From positions 1 to 32,068 of the forward strand of contig CANPZP010000019.1 in the NCBI GenBank assembly GCA_947589115.1: a stretch of DNA of 32,068 nucleotides. The letters run 5' to 3'. The stretch comes from Candidatus Gastranaerophilales bacterium. Its GTDB lineage: Bacteria > Cyanobacteriota > Vampirovibrionia > Gastranaerophilales > Gastranaerophilaceae. Position 1 is the first letter of the stretch, and every line of letters starts with the position of its first letter. A program made the translations under genes and the position numbers. This document shows positions 9,073-17,172 of the stretch, one piece after another. Under the pieces are notes generated by a model. It saw only the letters and a program-made list of their open reading frames with translations. It did no database searches and was not told the DNA's origin.

Positions 9073-9078
9073 TATAAT
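9073..9078 (+). promoter_or_regulatory. -10 box of miaB, implying a leaderless mRNA
   Basis: A perfect TATAAT ends 7 nt before the miaB ATG at 9086, and no Shine-Dalgarno is present. Transcription would start at or next to the A of the start codon. I see no convincing -35 element. Confidence 0.5.
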
Positions 9079-9085
9079 AACTGGT

Positions 9086-10408
9086 ATGAAGAAATTATAT
9101 ATAGAAACACTGGGATGCCAGATGAATAAATCTGATTCGGAGAGAATATCGGGGATACTCTCTCACTTTGGTTATGAAGAAACAGACAAGGAAAAAGAAG
9201 CAGATTTATTAATAATTAATACCTGCAGTATAAGACAGCTGTCGGAAGATAAAGCATACAGTAAATTAGGGGTGTGGGGCAAAAGAAAAAGAAATAATCC
9301 GAATATAAAAATAGGGATATGCGGGTGCGTAGCACAGCAAGATAAAGATAAAGTAAGAAAAAGAGCACCTTATGTCGATTTAGTTTTTGGTACTCACAAT
9401 ATATATGAACTTCCCAATTTAATAAAAAGAATTGAAAATAACGAAAAAATCTGTGCAATAAAAAATACACCCGTCATCTGCGACCAAAATAATTTTAAAA
9501 TAGAAAGAAAAGATTCGGTAAACGCTTGGATACCTATTATTGAAGGCTGCAACAATTTTTGCACTTACTGTGTGGTTCCGTTTACAAGAGGAAGAGAACG
9601 TTCAAGAGATATGAACGAAATCGTAAAGGAAGCCGAAAATATTATCAAAGAAGGATTTAAGGAAATTACTCTTTTAGGTCAAAATGTAGACAGCTACGGA
9701 AAAGATTTAAACGATAAAAATATAACATTAGCTAATCTATTGAGAAAATTAAATAAACTCAAGGGAGATTTCAGGATAAGATTTGTGACCTCATACCCTT
9801 CTGATATCACTGATGATTTAATAAATGCGGCAGATGAATGCGAAAAAGTATGCAAATATTTTCACATTCCTATGCAGTCAGGGAATTCAAGAATTTTAAA
9901 GGAAATGAACAGGCGCTACACGAAAGAAGAATATTATGCAATCGTAAAAAAAATAAGAGAAAGATTTCCTCTTGTTACCATAACAAGTGATTTTATAGCG
10001 GGATTCCCCGGAGAAACGGAAGAAGAATTTCAGGATACACTTAGTGCCATAGATGAACTTGAACTTGATTATTCAAATACGGCGGCATATTCTCCCAGAG
10101 AATTCACAAAAGCAGGTAAAATGACGGATAAATTTATACCCGAAAATATAAAATATGAAAGACTTGAACGACTCAATGAAAAAAACAAAGAGGCATGCAT
10201 TAAATCAAACAAAAAGTTTATAGGAAAAATTTTAAATGTATTGGTTGAAAATATAACTCTTAAAAACGGGAAAAGAATTTTAAATGCAAGGGCAGGAAAT
10301 AATAAAATAGTACATTTTGAAGATAATTCAAAAAATATAGGCGACTTTACAAACGTTAAAATAACAAAAGCACAAACATGGTGCCTATACGGCGAACCTG
10401 CCGATTAA
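9086..10408 (+). CDS. miaB: tRNA-2-methylthio-N6-dimethylallyladenosine37 synthase MiaB
   Basis: MiaB is a radical SAM methylthiotransferase that converts i6A37 to ms2i6A37 in tRNAs reading UNN codons. The N-terminal domain holds the second [4Fe-4S] cluster through Cys11, Cys47 and Cys81. The radical SAM motif CNNFCTYC puts Cys155, Cys159 and Cys162 on the SAM cluster. VVPFTRGRERSR and LLGQNVDSYG are MiaB-type rather than MtaB or RimO. A TRAM domain forms the last 65 residues or so. The length of 440 is normal. There is no Shine-Dalgarno; a TATAAT just upstream suggests a leaderless start. Confidence 0.96.
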   Translation: MKKLYIETLGCQMNKSDSERISGILSHFGYEETDKEKEADLLIINTCSIRQLSEDKAYSKLGVWGKRKRNNPNIKIGICGCVAQQDKDKVRKRAPYVDLVFGTHNIYELPNLIKRIENNEKICAIKNTPVICDQNNFKIERKDSVNAWIPIIEGCNNFCTYCVVPFTRGRERSRDMNEIVKEAENIIKEGFKEITLLGQNVDSYGKDLNDKNITLANLLRKLNKLKGDFRIRFVTSYPSDITDDLINAADECEKVCKYFHIPMQSGNSRILKEMNRRYTKEEYYAIVKKIRERFPLVTITSDFIAGFPGETEEEFQDTLSAIDELELDYSNTAAYSPREFTKAGKMTDKFIPENIKYERLERLNEKNKEACIKSNKKFIGKILNVLVENITLKNGKRILNARAGNNKIVHFEDNSKNIGDFTNVKITKAQTWCLYGEPAD

Positions 10409-10444
10409 TTTTTTATTTTAATATTATCGTGATAATCTGATTAT

Positions 10445-12298
10445 ATGAATAAATTTAGAAAAATAATTTTTATACTTATTATAGTTTTACTGATAACGGT
10501 ATCTTGCTTCAGAATTGATAAAAACGAAGAAGTAACGGTAAATAAAAGCGATAATACGAATACAAATGAAGAATACAAATTAAAAGAATATATGCCGTAT
10601 TCAACGCAAGAATATAACGGGACAGAATACAGAATGTCACGTTCCCCCGACGGAGTATACGGAGGTCAAATAATAACCTCGACAATAGGAGAAGGACCTA
10701 AAACCTTTAATCCTTGGACATCAAAAGATGCCACATCATCTCAAATTGCCGATATAATGTATGATTCACTATTTTCTACCGATGCAGAAACCGGGGAAGT
10801 AATACCGTATCTTGCAAAAGAAATGAAAGTATCCGAGAATCAAAAAATATATACAATAAAGCTTCGTAAAGGAGTAAAATGGTCTGACGGAAAAGAAATT
10901 ACGGCAGATGATGTTGTATTTACATGGAATGATATTATTCTTGCAGGTTACGGCAATACCTCCCTGAGAGATTCGGTATTAATCGACGGAGAATATCCTA
11001 AAGTAAAGAAACTTGATAAATATACAGTTGAATTTAGTATAAAAAAACCGTTTGCCCCTTTCCAGCGTTTTGTCGGAACACAAATAGCTCCTAAACACGT
11101 ATTTGAAAATGTCGTAAAAAAGGGGAAAAGATATTTTGATAATTACCTTTCAACAACAATTAATCCTAAGGATATTGTATACTCAGGAGCTTTTGTTATT
11201 GATGAATACGTTCCTGCTCAAAGAGTGGTAATGAAAAGAAATCCCAATTACTATGCAATGGATTCGGGGAAAAAATTACTTCCTTATATTGATAAATATA
11301 TCATTTTAATTGTGGGAGATTTAAATAATGAAATGCTCAAGTTTGAAGCCGGAGAACTTGATGTAATATCTGTTAGGGGGAAAGATTTACCCTCTTTTAA
11401 ACAAAAAGAAAAGAAATCCGATTTTAAGTTATACAATTTAGGCCCGAATACGGGAACAATGTTTCTCGCCTTTAATTTAAATACAAGAAAAAATAAAGAC
11501 GGAAAATACTATGTATCACCGATTAAACAAAAATGGTTTAACGATTTAAACTTTAGAACGGCAATAGATTATGCTATAGACAGAAAAGCAATGGTATACA
11601 ACGTCGCAAACGGAGCAGCGCAGCCATTATTTACGGCTGAATCTTTATCCTCCATATTTTTAAATGAGAAGCTTGCGTCGGGGCATGAACGAAATATTGA
11701 ATATGCAAAATCACTTTTAAAAGAATCAGGTTTTTATCTTGACAAAAATAATATATTACACGACAAAGAAGGTAATACGGTAGAATTTGATTTACTGACG
11801 AATGCGGGACAAACTGAGCGTGAAGCCTCCGGAGTAATGGTTAAAGAAGATTTAAAAGAGCTTGGAATAAAAGTTAACTTTAAACCTATAGAATTTAACT
11901 CATTAGTGAGTAAATTAATGACAACATACGATTGGGATATGGTTTTAATGGGGTTAACCGGAAGTCCTCTCGAGCCTCACAGCGGGAAAAACGTATGGAG
12001 TTCAACAGGACATCTTCATCTTTTTAATATGAGAAATCAAGATGAGAAAGCAAATGATATTCTGCCTTGGGAAAAAGAGCTTGACGAAATAATAGAGCAA
12101 GGAGCTTTAGAGCTTGATTTTGATAAGCGAAAACTTATTTACGATAAATATCAACAAATAATATATGATGAAAGACCTATTATATATTTATATTCTCCTT
12201 TGACAATAACGGCGGTAAGAAATAAAATCAAAAATCTTCATCCGACTCCGTTAGGAGGGGTGCTAAACAATCTTGATGAACTGTATATTAAGAATTAA
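10445..12298 (+). CDS. Peptide ABC transporter substrate-binding lipoprotein (SBP_bac_5 family)
   Basis: This is an extracytoplasmic solute-binding protein of the OppA/DppA type. Residues 1-20 form a lipoprotein signal peptide ending ITVS before Cys21, the expected lipidation site. Family signatures include GPKTFNPW near the start of the mature domain, EGEVIPYLAKEMKVSE-like sequence, KLRKGVKWSDGKEITADDVVFTW, and FRTAIDYAIDRKAMV. The length of 617 residues is slightly long for the family. No permease or ATPase gene is nearby, so it may serve a transporter encoded elsewhere. GATAAT lies 8 nt before the ATG and there is no Shine-Dalgarno. The last 11 nt overlap the facing tsaB gene. Confidence 0.92.
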   Translation: MNKFRKIIFILIIVLLITVSCFRIDKNEEVTVNKSDNTNTNEEYKLKEYMPYSTQEYNGTEYRMSRSPDGVYGGQIITSTIGEGPKTFNPWTSKDATSSQIADIMYDSLFSTDAETGEVIPYLAKEMKVSENQKIYTIKLRKGVKWSDGKEITADDVVFTWNDIILAGYGNTSLRDSVLIDGEYPKVKKLDKYTVEFSIKKPFAPFQRFVGTQIAPKHVFENVVKKGKRYFDNYLSTTINPKDIVYSGAFVIDEYVPAQRVVMKRNPNYYAMDSGKKLLPYIDKYIILIVGDLNNEMLKFEAGELDVISVRGKDLPSFKQKEKKSDFKLYNLGPNTGTMFLAFNLNTRKNKDGKYYVSPIKQKWFNDLNFRTAIDYAIDRKAMVYNVANGAAQPLFTAESLSSIFLNEKLASGHERNIEYAKSLLKESGFYLDKNNILHDKEGNTVEFDLLTNAGQTEREASGVMVKEDLKELGIKVNFKPIEFNSLVSKLMTTYDWDMVLMGLTGSPLEPHSGKNVWSSTGHLHLFNMRNQDEKANDILPWEKELDEIIEQGALELDFDKRKLIYDKYQQIIYDERPIIYLYSPLTITAVRNKIKNLHPTPLGGVLNNLDELYIKN

Positions 12299-12950
12299 CT
12301 TCCTTTTTCTTTGTAATGGAAGGCGGCTGAATATATAACGGCTTTAATTTTGCCCAGTAAAATTCATTATCCTTTTCATTCCTTAATTTTTCTTCAGTTA
12401 ACTGAGCCAAATACAAGCCTAACTGCGAATCATTTTGAGTATATAAAGTTGATTCCGTATTATTTTCTTTTAAATATTCATAAATACTATTATCAGTTAT
12501 TATTATTTTATTCTGATTTTTTAAATTAAGAAGAGAATCCTTATCTCTTAATTCAGGCAAAACAAAAGAATTTTCATAATAATAAACCTTATTTTTTCTT
12601 GCATCAAGCACGCAAACAGTATTTAAAGGATTAGAACTTAATTTTTGAAGCAGTTCCAAAGAATTAACCCCGACCAATTTTATATCAGCCTGCTGTGCCA
12701 AAACCCTTGCAACTGTAATCCCTACTCTGATTCCGGTAAAACTTCCCGGCCCTTCATTTACACCAATAACATTAATATCTTGAATACTTAATGAATTACT
12801 TTTTAAAATATTTCTTATTTCAGGTATTAAATAAACACTGTGATAATTTGAAGAATCACTTTCAATGATTTTATTCTCTAATACTTCATTATCTTTTTTT
12901 AAAACTATATATGTTTTATCAAAACAAGTATCAAAAGCAAGTATATTCAT
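12288..12950 (-). CDS. tsaB: tRNA t6A biosynthesis protein TsaB
   Basis: TsaB is the inactive Kae1/TsaD paralogue that scaffolds the TsaB-TsaD-TsaE complex making N6-threonylcarbamoyl-A37 in ANN-decoding tRNAs. The ASKHA-fold start MNILAFDTCFDKTYIVL is present. The diagnostic GVNEGPGSFTGIRVGITVARVLA lies near residues 64-86. The 220-residue length is typical. The ATG overlaps the tsaE stop as ATGA, so the two are translationally coupled. No tsaD is in the window. Confidence 0.94.
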   Translation of the reverse strand: MNILAFDTCFDKTYIVLKKDNEVLENKIIESDSSNYHSVYLIPEIRNILKSNSLSIQDINVIGVNEGPGSFTGIRVGITVARVLAQQADIKLVGVNSLELLQKLSSNPLNTVCVLDARKNKVYYYENSFVLPELRDKDSLLNLKNQNKIIITDNSIYEYLKENNTESTLYTQNDSQLGLYLAQLTEEKLRNEKDNEFYWAKLKPLYIQPPSITKKKEVNS

Positions 12951-13414
12951 AGTGAAATCCTTCTTAAAACTTCCTCCGATTTTTTGCCGAAAGAATTAAA
13001 AATAAATTCCCTTTGATTTTCATCAATATAAATAATATTAATTTCAATTCTGTCAAACGGTAAAGGTATACTATGAAACTCCGCCCATTCAACAAAAGTT
13101 AAAATTTTTCCTTCCGAATATTCATCAAGTTCATTAATAATAGTACTAACCCCTTCATGTTCAAGTCTGTACAAATCAAAATGATATACAGGCATTTTAC
13201 CTGATTTGTATTCATTAAGTATGACAAAACTGGGACTCGTTACTTTTTCTTTAACTTCCAAATACTTGCAAACAAGTCTTGTAAAAGCAGTTTTGCCTGA
13301 GCCTACATCTCCGTACAGGCAAACAAAAGCGCCGTAATTTATAACGGCGTCTGCAAATTTTTTGCTGAGGGCTTCAGTATCCTCAAGGTTTTTACACAGA
13401 TATTTAATACTCAT
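12947..13414 (-). CDS. tsaE: tRNA t6A biosynthesis ATPase TsaE
   Basis: TsaE is the small P-loop ATPase that works with TsaB and TsaD in t6A37 formation. The Walker A motif GDVGSGKT lies at residues 35-42. TSPSFVILNEY and PVYHFDLYRLE follow, then the Walker-B-like segment ILTFVEWAE, all typical of YjeE/TsaE. The 155-residue length is normal. Its ATG overlaps the bamA stop as TGATG, and its own stop overlaps tsaB. The three genes therefore form one coupled unit, although outer-membrane assembly and tRNA modification are unrelated jobs. Confidence 0.96.
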   Translation of the reverse strand: MSIKYLCKNLEDTEALSKKFADAVINYGAFVCLYGDVGSGKTAFTRLVCKYLEVKEKVTSPSFVILNEYKSGKMPVYHFDLYRLEHEGVSTIINELDEYSEGKILTFVEWAEFHSIPLPFDRIEINIIYIDENQREFIFNSFGKKSEEVLRRISL

Positions 13415-15276
13415 CAGAATATATCTCCTACCCCAAAAGAGAATGCCCCGCGTCTGTTTCCGTCCCCAACATTTGTAAACGGAATACCATAGTCTATGGA
13501 CAAAGGCCCTACCCCGGGAATAAAGAGTTTGATTCCGACACCGCCTGCTATACCGTATTCCGGTCTGTTATACAATTTATTGGTAATTGAACCGTTATAT
13601 AACTGACCTGCATCAACAAATAATGATAACTTAATATTATCTAAGAATTTAGCTTTTTCAATTCGGTCTAAGAAGAAGAACGGAGTAGTTAATTCGGCAG
13701 ACCCCATCATAAATCCTTCACCGGTACCTATTGTACTCATTCTGTAACCTCTTACGGTATAAGGGCCGCCTAAACTGTATGCCATAACTTCAGGCATATC
13801 GCCGTGAATCTTTCCTGCCGCCCTTGCCAATAATGAAAATGAAGATTTTTTCATAACGGGGAAATATTTCTTTATACCGCCTGATAATGTAGCGTGGGTA
13901 TAATCAAAATCAGAGAAATTTAAATTTTCATTATACCTTAAAGTAGCAAGCACACCATTTCTTGGATTCAGAACATTATCTCTTGTATCATAAACCAAAC
14001 TTGGCCCCAAAGTAAAATATGTACCGCCCTGCAGCTGCTTTGAACGTTCGGAAATAGGAATATTATGCTGGCGGTATAAAGAAGCAATTTTATTATAATC
14101 ACCTTCTTTTACTTTAATGTACTCTCCCCCGAATTTCATAGAAGCAAGTAAATTTTTATAGGTTTTAAAAGGTCTTGATAAAACCACTTCAGCACCATAA
14201 CGACGTTCAACCGACAGAGGAACTTGGTAGCTGCCGAAATCACGACCAAAGGCTTTTACAAGTAATGAATTATCCGACCCTCTTAATCTGGGTTCAAAAA
14301 AGCTTACTTCTGCCTGTAAATTAGCATGGTCAAGCGTTGAACTGTCAGACATTATAACACCGGTACCTGCCATAAAGTTAATTCCGACTCTTTGTCCATT
14401 TCCCAAAAAGTTATTTTCAACAAACCCGGCCTGTCCGAATAAACCGGTTGCCGTATCCAAACCTCCGCCTAATGATATCGTTCCTGTCCTTTGTTCTTCT
14501 AAGACAATCGTTATATCATATAAATTCGGATTCTCCGGACATTTTTCTATCTGTCTGTTTACATCTTTAAATGCCTGAGTTGAATACAATCTTGTTAAAT
14601 CGGCTTTAAGTGTATTTTCATTATATACACTTCCCGGAGTGGAAAGAATATTTCTTTCTATAACAAAATCTTTAGTCTTTTTATTTCCCTTAAAAGATAT
14701 AGAATTAATAATACCTTCATCAATCTTAATATTTACACACCCGTCAGGGTCATCCTGCATATCGGATACCCTTGCCAATACGTATCCCTTTGATTCATAC
14801 AACTCTTCAATTTTAGAAACCGCATCACCCAAAGTTTTAAGATTCTGAGGCTGACCTTCCAAGTCACTTATTAAATCCAATATTTCACCCGTTGAAACAA
14901 CACTGTTTCCCGAAACGGCAAAACCTGTTATAGGTATATTTTCTTCAAGATATATCCTTAATGTTAAAGAATCAGGGTCGGTAGGTATAGGTATTGCCTT
15001 CATCTTCTCGGAAAAATATCCCGTCTTATATATTGCTTTTAAATTCTGCTGTACTAATTCCTTACTGTATTTATCTCCGATTTGCATATTCATTACTTTT
15101 ACAATATCGGAATCGTTAATTAAATGATTACCTTCAAATTCTATTTGAGTAATCTTAGACCCTTCGGATATCTCTGAAGTAATACTCTCTTCTTCGACAG
15201 CAAATACTGCATGTCCCAAAAATGACACACATATTAACATTACACTCGAAACTAATTGTCTTACAATACTTCTCAT
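13414..15276 (-). CDS. bamA: Outer-membrane assembly protein, BamA/Omp85 family (three POTRA domains)
   Basis: This is an integral outer-membrane protein that inserts beta-barrel proteins. A signal peptide covers residues 1-26 (cleavage near HAVFA). Three POTRA domains then appear at about 41-115, 116-190 and 192-265. E. coli BamA has five; three is the cyanobacterial number. The beta-barrel fills about 270-620 and contains VRGYRM, the conserved loop-6 motif. It ends in a C-terminal Phe, as expected for a barrel signal. The length of 620 residues is short for BamA and fits the three-POTRA form. A TamA-like or Toc75-like role cannot be excluded. TATAAT and GATAAT hexamers lie upstream, with a weak AGG before the ATG. 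Confidence 0.92.
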   Translation of the reverse strand: MRSIVRQLVSSVMLICVSFLGHAVFAVEEESITSEISEGSKITQIEFEGNHLINDSDIVKVMNMQIGDKYSKELVQQNLKAIYKTGYFSEKMKAIPIPTDPDSLTLRIYLEENIPITGFAVSGNSVVSTGEILDLISDLEGQPQNLKTLGDAVSKIEELYESKGYVLARVSDMQDDPDGCVNIKIDEGIINSISFKGNKKTKDFVIERNILSTPGSVYNENTLKADLTRLYSTQAFKDVNRQIEKCPENPNLYDITIVLEEQRTGTISLGGGLDTATGLFGQAGFVENNFLGNGQRVGINFMAGTGVIMSDSSTLDHANLQAEVSFFEPRLRGSDNSLLVKAFGRDFGSYQVPLSVERRYGAEVVLSRPFKTYKNLLASMKFGGEYIKVKEGDYNKIASLYRQHNIPISERSKQLQGGTYFTLGPSLVYDTRDNVLNPRNGVLATLRYNENLNFSDFDYTHATLSGGIKKYFPVMKKSSFSLLARAAGKIHGDMPEVMAYSLGGPYTVRGYRMSTIGTGEGFMMGSAELTTPFFFLDRIEKAKFLDNIKLSLFVDAGQLYNGSITNKLYNRPEYGIAGGVGIKLFIPGVGPLSIDYGIPFTNVGDGNRRGAFSFGVGDIF

Positions 15277-15354
15277 TACCTATCCAAGATTATCTAAAAA
15301 AATTATAACATATATATAAAAAGATACCAAAAGAGTAACGGATTAAATACACGA

Positions 15355-15382
15355 AAAAGGAGGAATTTTATTTCCTCCTTTT
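15355..15382 (-). terminator. Intrinsic terminator of the 15410-15856 gene
   Basis: An 11-bp inverted repeat (15355-15365 with 15372-15382, arm AAAAGGAGGAA) encloses a 6-nt loop. On the minus strand the stem ends in a run of T, a classic intrinsic terminator 28 nt after the stop codon. Confidence 0.85.
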
Positions 15383-15409
15383 ATTTTATTTTCAAATATT
15401 TTATTTAAA

Positions 15410-15856
15410 TTATCCTTGAATACCCGAGAATTTAGGTGTTGCTCTGTCAATACATTGACCTTCAGCCTGTTCACAAGCTTCTAATTGTTTTTGCAGCGTT
15501 GTTACTTGAGTATCAAGTCGTTTAACTTCCATTTCAATTGCATTCTCTTTTATTGAAACTTCATATATTTTTCTGTTAATCTCATCAACTTCAGCTTCAA
15601 AACTCTCTTCTTTTGCTTTAATTTGATTGTTAATTGAATCTCTTTGCGCAGTATCACTTGTTTCTGAAAGCTGCTTGTATAAATCTGCCAATTCCTGAGA
15701 TTGTGACACATTCATACTGGTCAATTGTTGTTGTAGATTTTGATTTCCTGTCGCAAGATTAAATTGTTCATTAGACCTTTGAGTTTGCTGCAATTGTGCA
15801 TTATTTAACTCTCCGTCCAAAACCAATTTTCTTGATGCAAATAAAGCGTATCCCAT
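15410..15856 (-). CDS. Small coiled-coil protein beginning MGYALFASRK, function unknown
   Basis: The protein has 148 residues. It begins MGYALFASRKLVLDGELNN. A Gln/Asn-rich segment (residues about 20-50) follows, then a long heptad-rich stretch (about 55-130) that should form a coiled coil. Near the C-terminus is a cysteine pair, CEQAEGQC. There is no signal peptide. From memory, gut bacteria carry small coiled-coil proteins with similar starts (MGL-x-ARKL-type), some near secretion or surface genes; I cannot verify that here. AAGAGG lies 8 nt before the ATG. The gene stands alone with its own terminator. Confidence 0.82.
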   Translation of the reverse strand: MGYALFASRKLVLDGELNNAQLQQTQRSNEQFNLATGNQNLQQQLTSMNVSQSQELADLYKQLSETSDTAQRDSINNQIKAKEESFEAEVDEINRKIYEVSIKENAIEMEVKRLDTQVTTLQKQLEACEQAEGQCIDRATPKFSGIQG

Positions 15857-15927
15857 CCTTTTATCCTCTTATATGTTTCTTATATACATGAAAACTTTTT
15901 GTTTAAAATTCATGACATTTTTTAATT

Positions 15928-15943
15928 AAATTGTTAACAATTT
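15928..15943. repeat. Perfect 16-bp palindrome between two minus-strand genes
   Basis: AAATTGTTAACAATTT is its own reverse complement. It sits just beyond the radical SAM stop codon and about 70 nt upstream of the coiled-coil gene. It could be an operator for the latter, part of a weak terminator, or chance in AT-rich DNA. Confidence 0.4.
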
Positions 15944-15944
15944 G

Positions 15945-16799
15945 TTACAATTTAAGTGAGAATAATAAATTATTATAGTTAACGCACTGAGAGCAAAATT
16001 CGGTTTCCAAATAACTTTTAGAGGAAAAATCACTCATATCTGAACCGCATTTTCCCCTATTATCTTCACACAATAACGGACAGGTAAATACACCGTTTAT
16101 GGTTAATGTCCTTCCTAAGGCACATTCCGTATTTAAATTATCAAAATCAGTATCCGGTTTTATTTCCAGTCGTTTATTTTTATCCAATAAAGGAATTATT
16201 TTAAAATTTAAATCAGATGTTTCAAAATTAATTGAATCACACAGTTCTTTAAAATTATTTTTTAATTCATTTTCCGGCATGGAATAATGATTAACAATCG
16301 CCAATATAGGATTAAAATCATATTTAATAAGACTTTGTATTGCATGCACGGCTTTACGATATGAACCTCTTCCTCTTATTAAATCATTTTCTTTTTCAAT
16401 ATAATGATCAATACTAATCATAAATACTATTTCATTACCCAAATTATTTTCTTCTTCGACTTTGCGTAAAAATCTTGCTTTCTTATCATTTATATTTAAT
16501 GCATTAGTATGTATAATAACGGAAGAATATTTAAGACAAAGCCTTAAAATATGGTTAAAATCAGGATGAAGCATAGGTTCTGCACCTGTTAAATGTATAT
16601 ATTGAAGGTTAGTTCTGTCTGTTGTATTTAATGTTTGTTTTATTTTATCAATCGGAATAAAATCTTTAATCTTTTTATCCTTAAAATCTATATAACAATG
16701 TTTGCATCTTAAATTGCAGTTTTGAGCAGTCATCTCAATAAACAAATTTTCAAGTTTTCTCATAGTCACACATGGTGCTTTAATAATTGTCTTATTCAT
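15945..16799 (-). CDS. Radical SAM protein with SPASM-like C-terminus, substrate unknown
   Basis: The protein has 284 residues from the ATG at 16799, preceded by GAGG with an 8-nt spacer. In-frame ATG and TTG codons further upstream would swallow that Shine-Dalgarno. The radical SAM motif CNLRCKHC gives Cys28, Cys32 and Cys35. The C-terminal region has several more cysteines in the pattern CALGRT...TCPLLCEDNRGKCG...FCSQC. This resembles a SPASM or twitch auxiliary-cluster domain. Such proteins modify peptides or mature enzymes. A 55-residue protein is encoded divergently 168 nt away and is a possible but unproven partner. A GTE-like segment (THLTGAEPMLHPDF) after the first strand fits the SAM-binding site. 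Confidence 0.88.
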   Translation of the reverse strand: MNKTIIKAPCVTMRKLENLFIEMTAQNCNLRCKHCYIDFKDKKIKDFIPIDKIKQTLNTTDRTNLQYIHLTGAEPMLHPDFNHILRLCLKYSSVIIHTNALNINDKKARFLRKVEEENNLGNEIVFMISIDHYIEKENDLIRGRGSYRKAVHAIQSLIKYDFNPILAIVNHYSMPENELKNNFKELCDSINFETSDLNFKIIPLLDKNKRLEIKPDTDFDNLNTECALGRTLTINGVFTCPLLCEDNRGKCGSDMSDFSSKSYLETEFCSQCVNYNNLLFSLKL

Positions 16800-16952
16800 A
16801 AATAAATCCTCTTTCATCAATGATTATTCATTTTATGTATCATTAATTTTTTACCGAATAAATTAGACACACGTATATAATCTTAAAAAAAATTACTAAT
16901 ACACTCGGAGTATATTTTTAAAGATTTATCTTTAATATCCGAATAAGAAATC

Positions 16953-16960
16953 AAGGAGGT
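16953..16960 (+). promoter_or_regulatory. Strong Shine-Dalgarno of the 55-residue protein
   Basis: AAGGAGGT, a near-complete anti-SD complement, ends 7 nt before the ATG at 16968. It is the strongest ribosome binding site I saw in the window and decides the start of a gene that is otherwise easy to miss. Confidence 0.85.
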
Positions 16961-16967
16961 TTTATAT

Positions 16968-17135
16968 ATGGCACATATTATCGAAAACTTAAACGGAAGA
17001 AGAAACATAAAACTTAACACTGAGGATATCTTAAATATTGTAAGAGAATATCAAAATATAACAACAGGCTCATATACATACAGTGAGATAAGAGAAAAGC
17101 TTGAAAAATTTGAACTGTTTTTGCCCGAAGAATAA
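16968..17135 (+). CDS. 55-residue protein of unknown function
   Basis: The sequence begins MAHIIENLNGRRNIKLNTED and ends EKFELFLPEE. It is charged, with a helical middle (TEDILNIVREYQNIT) and a second helix (SEIREKLEKFELF). It has no cysteine, signal peptide or membrane helix. The full AAGGAGGT Shine-Dalgarno and the helical composition make it a real gene despite its length. It lies 37 nt upstream of alr on the same strand and diverges from the radical SAM gene. The regulatory region (16800-16952) holds a short inverted repeat, AAAGAT/ATCTTT, at 16920-16933. A DNA- or protein-binding role is possible; I recognise no family. Confidence 0.8.
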   Translation: MAHIIENLNGRRNIKLNTEDILNIVREYQNITTGSYTYSEIREKLEKFELFLPEE

Positions 17136-17172
17136 ATAATTCAATAAATTATTTTTAAGCTATCATGTATAT

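Noticed and set aside
16968-17135. RiPP precursor peptide called as such
   Set aside because: It has no cysteines, no leader-core pattern and no exporter nearby, so I annotate it as unknown and keep the idea only as a finding.
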